DNA of 42,430 nt from an uncultured Lachnospiraceae bacterium (GTDB lineage: Bacteria > Bacillota > Clostridia > Lachnospirales > Lachnospiraceae). The notes under the pieces are model-generated. The model saw nothing but the letters and a program-made list of their open reading frames with translations, was not told the DNA's origin and did not search any database. Made by a program: the position numbers and the translations under genes. Of the stretch, positions 1 through 6,459 are shown piece after piece (the stretch's first letter is position 1; the number at the start of each line of letters is the position of its first letter). The stretch lies in NCBI GenBank assembly GCA_910578715.1, contig CAJTRL010000029.1:1-42430 (forward strand). Reading direction: 5' to 3'.

Positions 1-18
1 CTATCAACAAATCTTATA

Positions 19-1155
19 TCAGTTTTTGAGTTTACACAAAACTTGAAACAGTCTCCTTAAAAGCGCACGCAGTCTGGCATTTTCCGAATTGGCGGCGGAG
101 AGCTGTGACTCCTTTTTCTGTAACTGTAAAGTGAACAGAGCGGTTTCTTCCTGTAACTGCTTCTGAAATTCTGTTGAAATTTTGGCAGTCACTTCATCGG
201 TCACTTTGGCGGTCACTTCATCAGTTACTTTGGCAGTCACTTCATCGGTCACTTTGGCGGTCACTTCGCGGGTTACTTTGGCCGTTATCCATTCTGTCAG
301 CTGGTCTTCCAATGCGCTGTAAGAAGGAACAATATCTGTCAGCATGTCCATTACCTCCTCACATAATTCTGTATGATGTATGAATATCTGGCTGGCGGCG
401 TCACGAAGATAATTGATGTAATCTTTGTACTGCCGCTGGGTAATATTATTCTGGTTAAGTTCTTCTTTTAATATTATAATAATCTTATTTACGAACATAG
501 TCAACTCTTTTTTCGTCAGCGGATTTCTGACGGAGCAAAGACGCGGACGAAAGCGGAGAAGCGTAAACGGCAGAAAAAGCGTCAGGTGGTTTTCGCGAAT
601 CTGCTTCAGGGAGTAGTCCTGTATTTTGACAACGGAAACGGTATACAGGGTTTCAGTATTATCGGAAAGCACGAGTTTACAGCAGTTCTGGCCGGAAACG
701 GTATGGTTGTTGTCAAGATATAGAATGATGGAAGCCGGAAAATGCAGTATCGGTGTCGTACAGTCCGCGTCTGCGCCGATGTCATTTGAGAGAGTTCTTT
801 TGTCTGAAGAGCCGTATAAGAGTGCGATATGGGTATCGTATTCAAACATGCGGAAGGACAGGAGTGTTTCTTTTTCCATCTGTCCTTCCAGATGATAGAT
901 GTCGGTTCCGGCGACGCGCAGAACGATAGCGGCAAAAATGGAAGAGAGCGTTCCGGGATTGGATTTTCCAGGAGCGGAATATTCTGCGGAGAGCAGTTCA
1001 ATGGGAGCGTCATTTGGGTATTTTTTACCAAATACATGATTCAAAAGTGGAAGAAACTGTTCCGGCATATGCTGCAGCATGGATTTGAGAATGCCATCCC
1101 ATAATTTTCGGGCAAGCTGTGCGGGAGACTTTAAGACAGTAGGTTTGAGATTCAT
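19..1155 (-). CDS. Rpn-like PD-(D/E)XK nuclease-family protein with C-terminal repeat coiled coil
   Basis: A 378-residue protein. The region TDIYHLEGQ (residues 84-92) followed by FRMFEYDTHIAL (101-112) resembles the catalytic D...ExQ core of the Rpn / PD-(D/E)XK transposase-nuclease family common in Lachnospiraceae, so DNA cleavage is the family-level expectation. Residues 292-323 are four 8-residue repeats of the type AKVTDEVT, leading into a Gln/Glu-rich predicted coiled coil at the C-terminus. An upstream in-frame ATG at 1362 exists, but the start at 1155 has GAAAGGG eight bases before it and is preferred. The gene stands alone and convergent partners are absent. A second, more typical Rpn-like gene lies at 32652. 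Family assignment is moderate; activity is inferred only. Confidence 0.6.
   Translation of the reverse strand: MNLKPTVLKSPAQLARKLWDGILKSMLQHMPEQFLPLLNHVFGKKYPNDAPIELLSAEYSAPGKSNPGTLSSIFAAIVLRVAGTDIYHLEGQMEKETLLSFRMFEYDTHIALLYGSSDKRTLSNDIGADADCTTPILHFPASIILYLDNNHTVSGQNCCKLVLSDNTETLYTVSVVKIQDYSLKQIRENHLTLFLPFTLLRFRPRLCSVRNPLTKKELTMFVNKIIIILKEELNQNNITQRQYKDYINYLRDAASQIFIHHTELCEEVMDMLTDIVPSYSALEDQLTEWITAKVTREVTAKVTDEVTAKVTDEVTAKVTDEVTAKISTEFQKQLQEETALFTLQLQKKESQLSAANSENARLRALLRRLFQVLCKLKN
187..282 (-). repeat. 24-bp tandem repeat, four copies, coding
   Basis: Four head-to-tail 24-bp units differing at a few third-codon and other positions encode AKVTREVT followed by three AKVTDEVT. The unit length keeps the reading frame, so copy number could change without breaking the gene. 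Confidence 0.9.
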
Positions 1156-1255
1156 AAGACAGACCCTTTCAAAATATGACAGGACAGAATATCCTGAAAA
1201 GATAATAGGCATAAGATGGAGCAAGGCTCCAAAGATAACACTGATGATGTAATAC

Positions 1256-1284
1256 AGCATAACACTGAAAAGAAAAAAATGCAA
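1256..1284 (-). promoter_or_regulatory. Promoter for the Rpn-like gene
   Basis: Read on the minus strand: TTGCAT, 17-bp spacer, TATGCT with an upstream TGt (extended -10). It lies about 100 bp upstream of the chosen start at 1155. Prediction only. Confidence 0.4.
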
Positions 1285-1329
1285 TGTATTTTTGATAATT
1301 TTTTCGGATTTTTTGAAGACTAAGGCTCG

Positions 1330-1370
1330 CGAGTCCGGGCAAAGCTGAAAGCGTATAAGCACCGGACTCG
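1330..1370. repeat. 9-bp inverted repeat between convergently read units
   Basis: CGAGTCCGG at 1330-1338 is matched by its exact reverse complement at 1362-1370 with a 23-nt loop. It sits just downstream of the hemolysin III gene and upstream of the Rpn-like gene. No U-run follows, so a canonical terminator is not supported. Confidence 0.5.
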
Positions 1371-1395
1371 AAGACTCTTGGAAACGCTGTATGTT

Positions 1396-2046
1396 TTACG
1401 CCACATACAGATACATAAAAATAAAGTGACAAATACTGCCGCCCATGACGAACAAATGGAAAATTTCATGGGAGCCAAAATATCGGTGCCTGTTATTAAA
1501 AAGGGGCAGTTTCAGGGCATAAATGACGCCGCCTACCGTATAGATGATGCCTCCGGCCAGGAGCCAGAGAAACGCGCTGTGCGGCAGCGTATTCCACAGC
1601 TGTCCGAAAACGCCGAGGCAGACCCATCCCATCGAGATATAAATAATGGAGGAAAACCATTTTGGACAGGTAATCCATAAGGCTTTGATGAGCATGCCGA
1701 GAACGGCAATTGCCCAGACGACAACAAGCAGCGTATAGCCGAGTTTTCCGCCGAGAACAATCAGACAGACAGGCGTATAAGAGCCGGCAATCAGGACAAA
1801 AATCATCATATGGTCTATTTTGCGGAAGACTCTTAAAAGCCGGTCCTTAACCATGACGCTGTGATAAAGGGCGCTTGCGCCATATAAAGCAATCATGCTG
1901 AGCATGAAAACGGTCATTGCGAGGAATGTGGTAAAGCCGTCCGAGACCGCCGCTTTTACCAGAAGAGGCGTAGAGGCAAAAACTGCCAGCATCATGCCAA
2001 TAAAATGTGTAATTGCGCTTCCGGGTTCACGAATTGTTATTTGCAT
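1396..2046 (-). CDS. Hemolysin III / PAQR-family membrane protein (TrhA-like)
   Basis: A 216-residue polytopic membrane protein of the hemolysin III family, part of the PAQR/CREST superfamily; bacterial members are linked to membrane lipid homeostasis rather than proven toxins. The sequence shows the family's early GSAITHFIG motif, repeated hydrophobic segments (about seven), YHS in the first third (ALYHSVM) and a closing histidine pair in SHEIFHLFVMGG near the C-terminus. These His residues form the expected metal site. An earlier ATG at 2082 is in frame, but AAAGGAGG lies directly before the ATG at 2046, which fixes the start. It has its own promoter upstream and is divergent from the two-component system. 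Confidence 0.9.
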   Translation of the reverse strand: MQITIREPGSAITHFIGMMLAVFASTPLLVKAAVSDGFTTFLAMTVFMLSMIALYGASALYHSVMVKDRLLRVFRKIDHMMIFVLIAGSYTPVCLIVLGGKLGYTLLVVVWAIAVLGMLIKALWITCPKWFSSIIYISMGWVCLGVFGQLWNTLPHSAFLWLLAGGIIYTVGGVIYALKLPLFNNRHRYFGSHEIFHLFVMGGSICHFIFMYLYVA

Positions 2047-2179
2047 AAGAAACCTCCTTTCCCACTGCCTCATGCCGTTCATATATTTATTCGAATTTTA
2101 CATGAATTTTCCTTTGAACAGCAGAGAAATATGAGAAACTTCAACACATAGTTTTAAAAACTACATATAACATATATAA

Positions 2180-2208
2180 ACTCTACACCATATCATATGC
2201 AAAGTCAA
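2180..2208 (-). promoter_or_regulatory. Promoter for the hemolysin III gene
   Basis: On the minus strand: TTGACT, 17-bp spacer, TAGAGT, about 140 bp before the start at 2046. The intervening leader is AT-rich and no clear secondary structure was seen in it. Confidence 0.45.
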
Positions 2209-2243
2209 CATAAAAATACATTTGTCCATATTTTTTGATAACG

Positions 2244-2415
2244 GTTCGTCCTCCGCCCGGACAGAGCATCATTCTCTTTGGAGGCACGCTTGCGCTCCGC
2301 TAAAGGATGTAGCGGTACTAAGCTCAAATGCAGCAAGCTGCCTTTTCGCTAAGAACCGACATCCTTTACAGGACCTCCGCCAGAGAATGATGCTCTGTCC
2401 GGGCGGAGGACGAAC
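2244..2415. repeat. 172-bp structured palindromic element with 34-bp perfect terminal inverted repeats
   Basis: The arms 2244-2277 and 2382-2415 are perfect reverse complements (34 bp, starting GTTCGTCCTCCGCCCGG). Inside them are GGAGG/CCTCC (2280-2284 with 2374-2378), TAAAGGATGT/ACATCCTTTA (2301-2310 with 2359-2368), AGCG/CGCT, and a terminal hairpin GCAGC-aa-GCTGC (2330-2341). The whole element can fold as a single long branched stem on either strand. It is more GC-rich than its AT-rich surroundings. No coding potential is convincing. It could be a MITE-like non-autonomous element, a structured RNA or a bidirectional terminator between divergent genes. Confidence 0.85.
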
Positions 2416-2433
2416 TGTTGCATAAGATTGACA

Positions 2434-2462
2434 TTGTTTTTCCCCATATTACAGGCTATAAT
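2434..2462 (+). promoter_or_regulatory. Promoter for the two-component/ABC operon
   Basis: TTGTTT (2434-2439), 17-bp spacer, perfect TATAAT (2457-2462), 48 bp before the response-regulator start. A TTGACA at 2428-2433 is closer to consensus, but its spacer to TATAAT would be 23 bp. Confidence 0.55.
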
Positions 2463-2510
2463 GAGCGGGAGCGCTGCGTAGACAGAGGCTGGAAGACTGG
2501 AGGAAAAGCG

Positions 2511-3233
2511 ATGGAGCGGCAGAGGATTTTACTCGTTGAAGACGATGCGGAAATCAGCGAGATGTTAAAAAATTATCTTGAAACGGAAAATTATGAGGTG
2601 ATTTGTGCTTTTGACGGGGAAGAAGCATGTGTGAAATTCGATTCCGCGCTTTTTCATCTCGTTCTGCTGGACCTGATGATACCGAAAATCAGCGGGATGG
2701 ATGTGATGCAGCATATCCGAAAAAGAAGTTTTGTTCCGGTCATCATTGTATCTGCCAAAGATTCGGAAACGGATAAGACACTGGGACTTGCGCTGGGGGC
2801 GGACGACTATATTACAAAGCCCTTTTCTGTCGTGGAAGTGCTGGCGCGAATCAAGGCAAATATCCGAAGGGCGACGCAGTATGATGCTTTGCGGGGACAG
2901 CAGACGGTTTCGGAAAAATCATCCGTGGAGAAAGACATTATCATGGTTGGAGAACTGACGATGAACCTGTCGGATTATACCCTGACCAAAAACGGAAAAA
3001 GCGTGGAACTGACCGCGAAGGAATTTGAAATTCTGAAGCTGCTTATGCAGAATCCGAAAAAGGTTTACACGAAAGAACAGCTTTATTCCCTTGTATGGAA
3101 CGATGCTTATTTCGGGGATGAAAACGCGGTCAATGTACATATCAGCAGACTGCGGAATAAAATTGAAGAAGACTCCCGCAATCCCAGGTATGTGCTGACA
3201 GTCTGGGGAATCGGGTACAAACTGGGAAGTTAA
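2511..3233 (+). CDS. OmpR/PhoB-family response regulator
   Basis: A 240-residue DNA-binding response regulator. The receiver domain (about 1-118) has the acidic pair D11/D12, phospho-acceptor D54 in VLLDLMIP and the conserved Lys in ADDYITKPF. The C-terminal winged helix (about 140-240) has the typical LTAKEFEILKLL and VNVHISRLRNKIE segments. An earlier in-frame ATG at 2418 exists, but GGAGG seven bases before 2511 supports this start. It is followed by its sensor kinase and an ABC transporter whose ATPase resembles those for bacitracin or lantibiotics. It most likely activates the transporter in response to a cell-wall-active peptide; this role is inferred from context. Confidence 0.9.
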   Translation: MERQRILLVEDDAEISEMLKNYLETENYEVICAFDGEEACVKFDSALFHLVLLDLMIPKISGMDVMQHIRKRSFVPVIIVSAKDSETDKTLGLALGADDYITKPFSVVEVLARIKANIRRATQYDALRGQQTVSEKSSVEKDIIMVGELTMNLSDYTLTKNGKSVELTAKEFEILKLLMQNPKKVYTKEQLYSLVWNDAYFGDENAVNVHISRLRNKIEEDSRNPRYVLTVWGIGYKLGS

Positions 3234-3268
3234 AAAGGCATATTTGCTGCTCTGACATGGAGGTTAGA

Positions 3269-4234
3269 ATGTTAGCTTATAAAACGATACTCATTTTTTT
3301 ACTTATTCTCATTTTTTTATTGCTTATCGTCATTTTTTATCAGGCGATTACATACCGCACGGGCCTTCGGGCGGGATTGCGGGAAATAGGCCGGAAGCTG
3401 AAAGAAATCAATGATACCGGGAGCGACGAAAAGATTTTTACTTTTACGGATAATGCGGAACTGAAAGAGCTGGCGGCGCAGATAAACCGTCTTCTGGAAA
3501 ACCATCTGAAAACAAAAGCGGATTACCGGCGTTCCGAGATGGCTTCCAAAAGGATGCTCTCCAATATTTCCCATGACATTAAAACACCCATGACGGTTAT
3601 TCTGGGCTATCTGGAAATCTTGCGGATGAAGGACGGCGGTTCGGACGAAATGCTGGCGAAAACGGAACAGAAGGCAAAGGACGTTATGGAACTGATAAAT
3701 CAGTTTTTTACCCTTTCCAAACTGGAGTCCGGCGATATGATGCCGGAACTTGTGCCGGTCAATCTCAGCGAAATCTGCCGCGAAAGCATTCTCGATTTTT
3801 ACGAAATACTTACGAAAGAAGCGTTTCAGGTTGAAGTTTCCCTGCCTGAAACGCCGGTTTATGTACAGGGGAATCAAGAAGCCATTCAGCGGATTATATC
3901 GAATCTGATTTCCAACGTCATCCGTTATGGAGCCGACGGAAAGTACTGTGCATTAACGCTTCGGACGGAGGACAGGCTTGCGATGATAGAAGTGACGGAT
4001 AAGGGAAAGGGAATCGACAAGGCCTTTGCGGACAGTGTGTTCGAGCGTCTTTTTACGATGGAGGATTCCCGAAGCCGCAAAATTCAGGGAAACGGTCTGG
4101 GCCTGGCGATTGCAAAAAATCTGACAGAGCAGCTTGGAGGAACGCTTACGCTCGACAGCATTCCTTATGAAAAAACGACCTTTACAATAAACTTGCCCTG
4201 GTTTAAAAAATTTTCCGGCGAAAGAAATTTGTAA
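3269..4234 (+). CDS. Sensor histidine kinase of the BceS/SpaK-like type
   Basis: A 321-residue membrane kinase. Only one clear membrane segment is visible (residues 5-24, very Leu/Ile rich) and there is almost no extracytoplasmic domain. The H-box is ISHDIKTPMTVILGYL with His102; the N-box (NLISNVIRYGADG), G1 (DKGKGID) and G2 (GNGLGLAIAKNL) are intact. The ATG at 3257 lacks a ribosome site, whereas GGAGG stands five bases before the ATG at 3269. A kinase with no sensor domain next to an ABC transporter suggests that signal input comes through the membrane or the transporter itself, as known for peptide-antibiotic detoxification modules. The partner regulator ends 35 bp upstream. Confidence 0.87.
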   Translation: MLAYKTILIFLLILIFLLLIVIFYQAITYRTGLRAGLREIGRKLKEINDTGSDEKIFTFTDNAELKELAAQINRLLENHLKTKADYRRSEMASKRMLSNISHDIKTPMTVILGYLEILRMKDGGSDEMLAKTEQKAKDVMELINQFFTLSKLESGDMMPELVPVNLSEICRESILDFYEILTKEAFQVEVSLPETPVYVQGNQEAIQRIISNLISNVIRYGADGKYCALTLRTEDRLAMIEVTDKGKGIDKAFADSVFERLFTMEDSRSRKIQGNGLGLAIAKNLTEQLGGTLTLDSIPYEKTTFTINLPWFKKFSGERNL

Positions 4235-4238
4235 GATT

Positions 4239-4273
4239 TGCGCAACAGTTTTGAAAATCCGGTCCTCTACAAT
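4239..4273 (+). promoter_or_regulatory. Possible operator/promoter before the ABC transporter genes
   Basis: The 63-bp gap between kinase and ATPase holds the palindrome TTGCGCAA (4239-4246) and a TACAAT (4268-4273). In related peptide-sensing modules the regulator binds in this gap. No -35 with correct spacing was found, so this is tentative. Confidence 0.25.
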
Positions 4274-4297
4274 GGTATTTGAAAGGGGGCAAATCAT

Positions 4298-5218
4298 ATG
4301 CCATATATCATACAGACGAATCAGCTTACCAAAACCATTGCGGGAAAGGAGATTGTATCGGATGTCAGTCTCCATGTGAAAAAAGGAGAAATTTACGGAT
4401 TTCTCGGGCCCAACGGGGCCGGAAAAACGAGTGTCATGAAAATGCTGACGAATCTCTGGAAGCCGACGACGGGAAGCGTCGAGCTCTTTGGAGAAACACT
4501 TACGCCAAAATCTTACGAGGTCTTGAAGCGGATGGGAAGCATTCTGGAAATTCCCGTTTTTTATGAACATCTTTCGGGACGCGAAAATCTGCGGCTTCAT
4601 TGCGAGTATATGGGCTTTTATCAGCATGGCAGCATCGAGGAGGCAATGGAGATGCTCGGCCTTGCGGATGCGGCCGGAAAACTGGTGCGAAATTATTCGC
4701 TTGGCATGAAGGAACGCCTCGGCATCGCCCGGGCGATTCTGACGAAACCGGAGCTTCTCATTCTCGATGAGCCGACGAACGGCCTTGACCCGGCGGGGAT
4801 GAAACAGGTAAGAAGCCTGTTAAAAACACTTTGTCTGGAATACGGAATCACGATAATGGTTTCCAGCCATATCCTGTCGGAAATCGAAAGCATTGCCGAT
4901 ACGATTGGCGTTATCGCGCATGGCAGAATGAAACAGGAAACCGGCATGAAAGAAATCGAGCAGATGAGCCTTGCGTATCTTGAGCTGACCGTTCCGGATG
5001 CCAGAAAGGCGGCCTATGTGCTGAGCGATAAAATGGGCATTTCCAATTTCAGGATTCTGGAGAACGGCGAAATCCGCATTTACGATACGGCCGTTTCCAC
5101 ACAGGAATTGTCAAAGACCTTGATATTAAACAACGTGGCGGTGACTTCAATCGGTAAAAAGGCCGGGAATCTGGAAGAATATTTTCTGAAAATGACTGCG
5201 GACAAACAGGCGGAATAA
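4298..5218 (+). CDS. ABC transporter ATP-binding protein, BcrA/LanF-like
   Basis: A 306-residue nucleotide-binding subunit. Walker A is GPNGAGKTS (37-45), the signature is the variant YSLGMKERLGIARA instead of LSGGQ, and Walker B is LLILDEPTNGLD followed by the H-loop in VSSHILSE. The SLGMK signature and the roughly 90-residue C-terminal extension are typical of BcrA and lantibiotic self-protection ATPases (NisF/SpaF). The start follows GAAAGGGGGC by seven bases. The single permease gene downstream completes the transporter, and the two-component pair upstream is the likely regulator. The substrate is unknown; bacitracin-like or lanthipeptide export is inference. Confidence 0.88.
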   Translation: MPYIIQTNQLTKTIAGKEIVSDVSLHVKKGEIYGFLGPNGAGKTSVMKMLTNLWKPTTGSVELFGETLTPKSYEVLKRMGSILEIPVFYEHLSGRENLRLHCEYMGFYQHGSIEEAMEMLGLADAAGKLVRNYSLGMKERLGIARAILTKPELLILDEPTNGLDPAGMKQVRSLLKTLCLEYGITIMVSSHILSEIESIADTIGVIAHGRMKQETGMKEIEQMSLAYLELTVPDARKAAYVLSDKMGISNFRILENGEIRIYDTAVSTQELSKTLILNNVAVTSIGKKAGNLEEYFLKMTADKQAE

Positions 5219-5282
5219 ATTTGTTTTGATGAGTTTGCGCCTGTGGTTTTAAAGCTCAGGCGGCGGAAAGGAATGGAATATC

Positions 5283-6032
5283 ATGTTAAAACTGATAAAA
5301 CTAGAGTGGAAGAAAAATAATATCGGAAAAAGTATCTGGATAGCAATGATTATGACGGCGGTGCTGTGCCTTTTCATCGTCGGCACGTCGGGGGAACTGC
5401 TTTCCGTCGCGACGGCGGGACTGCACGACAGCAGCGGAAATCCTGTCGGAACCAATGTTTCCTCTGCTGCGGAAACGGAGTTTTATGGGAGAAATGTATT
5501 CGATGCTGCGGTCGGCATTTTTACGAATATGTCCTATGTTATTTTTACGGGCGTCATGCTTGCCGCATATATTGTAGGGGCATATGAAAAAGGAACAATG
5601 AGCCTGATGTTTTCTTACCCGATTAAACGGAGAAAAATCATTCTGTCCAAAATGCTGGCAGTCTGGATTTTTAACGTTGCGGCGCTTGTCGTGAGCAAAA
5701 TCGTCATCAGTATCGTACTGCTTTTTGCAAATCCCGTGGCACATATAACAACAAATGAGATACAAATCGCGTCGCCGGATTTCTGGCTGTATATACTGTT
5801 AAATTCTATCGTGATGGTGAGTATTGCATTTGTTGCCTTGCCGGTCGGATTAAAATTACATTCTTCTAAGGCTGCGATTGTGGCCGCGGTAATTGTGGCC
5901 TGTTTTTCACAGGGAAATATCGGTTCGTATACGCTGGCGGACAGCGCGCCTTTTTACCTGTTGCTACTTATGCTGGCGGCGGTGTCGGTTTATCTGGCGG
6001 TATGCGGTGTGGAAAGGAAGGATGTGGGGTAG
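5283..6032 (+). CDS. ABC-2-type transporter permease (BcrB/LanE-like)
   Basis: A 249-residue membrane protein starting MLKLIKLEWKKNNIGKSIW, the usual cytoplasmic N-terminus of ABC-2 permeases of the lantibiotic/bacitracin-protection class. About six hydrophobic segments are visible, the first at roughly 18-42 and a re-entrant-like block around YEKGTMSLMFSYPIKRRKI, which normally contacts the ATPase. GGAAAGGA precedes the start by about ten bases. It lies 64 bp after the ATPase gene and is the last gene of the operon. Only one permease is present, unlike LanEG pairs, so it probably forms a homodimer. It ends 11 bp from the convergent 88-aa gene. Confidence 0.82.
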   Translation: MLKLIKLEWKKNNIGKSIWIAMIMTAVLCLFIVGTSGELLSVATAGLHDSSGNPVGTNVSSAAETEFYGRNVFDAAVGIFTNMSYVIFTGVMLAAYIVGAYEKGTMSLMFSYPIKRRKIILSKMLAVWIFNVAALVVSKIVISIVLLFANPVAHITTNEIQIASPDFWLYILLNSIVMVSIAFVALPVGLKLHSSKAAIVAAVIVACFSQGNIGSYTLADSAPFYLLLLMLAAVSVYLAVCGVERKDVG

Positions 6033-6043
6033 GGGGAGGATGC

Positions 6044-6310
6044 TCAATCCTCCTCAATCACATGAATTTCCAGATAATCGAAATCAATGCCGTCGATAAA
6101 ATTATCCTGTGTGAAACGGGTCTTGTCATGCCGCTTGAAATCCTGGATATTGGCGTCCAGCCAGATAGGCCTGCTCAGGTCGAACTGGTAGCAGACTTCC
6201 TCCAGCGCATGAAAGACCTTGTGTGTTCTCGTCTCTTCCCGGTCGTCGCAGACGACGGTATCTTTCAGCATATGATTGTCTTTCCATTCTTTTGCCCATA
6301 AACGAAACAT
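6044..6310 (-). CDS. Conserved small hypothetical protein
   Basis: An 88-residue acidic, soluble protein (MFRLWAKEWKDNHMLKD...), with no signal peptide or membrane segment. The look of the sequence, with a TRTHKVFHALEEVC stretch and PIWLDANI, matches small uncharacterised proteins found in Lachnospiraceae and other Clostridia, but no function is known to me. AAAGGG lies six bases before the start and a good promoter lies upstream, so the gene is very likely real despite its size. It is convergent with the ABC permease gene and divergent from the membrane-protein gene at 6460. Confidence 0.75.
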   Translation of the reverse strand: MFRLWAKEWKDNHMLKDTVVCDDREETRTHKVFHALEEVCYQFDLSRPIWLDANIQDFKRHDKTRFTQDNFIDGIDFDYLEIHVIEED

Positions 6311-6340
6311 AAACGGCCCTTTCTTTAAACATATAACAAA

Positions 6341-6363
6341 GCACCTGATGGTGCGGGTTTTTT
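6341..6363 (+). terminator. Rho-independent terminator candidate
   Basis: GCACC-tgat-GGTGC stem (6341-6354), then GGG and six T. On the plus strand it would stop read-through from the ABC operon before the 6460 gene. It also forms a hairpin in the leader of the minus-strand 88-aa gene. Confidence 0.5.
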
Positions 6364-6381
6364 GGAGCTTCTCCTCACATT

Positions 6382-6410
6382 ACTATACAGGTCATATTTC
6401 CAAATGTAAA
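6382..6410 (-). promoter_or_regulatory. Promoter for the 88-aa protein gene
   Basis: Minus strand: TTTACA, 17-bp spacer, TATAGT (each five of six matches to consensus), about 70 bp before the start. Confidence 0.55.
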
Positions 6411-6424
6411 TATGAAATATGTCC

Positions 6425-6453
6425 TTTTTCTTTTCCTCTAAAAATGCTAGAAT
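6425..6453 (+). promoter_or_regulatory. Extended -10 promoter giving a leaderless mRNA
   Basis: TGcTAGAAT (-10 at 6448-6453) with a weak TTTTTC at -35 (6425-6430), 17-bp spacer. Seven bases downstream of the -10 is the A of the ATG at 6460, so transcription would start at or beside the start codon. Confidence 0.55.
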
Positions 6454-6459
6454 ATTTTC

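Noticed and set aside
1169..1432. 87-residue minus-strand frame between the first two genes
   Set aside because: It overlaps the hemolysin III gene end in another frame, lacks a ribosome site and reads through the inverted repeat.
2222..2425. 67-residue plus-strand frame through the palindromic element
   Set aside because: It has no ribosome site, is Cys/Arg-rich and is produced by the inverted repeat arms; it looks non-coding.
2428..2462. TTGACA at 2428 as -35 for TATAAT at 2457
   Set aside because: Spacer would be 23 bp, well outside the usual range; TTGTTT at 17 bp was preferred.
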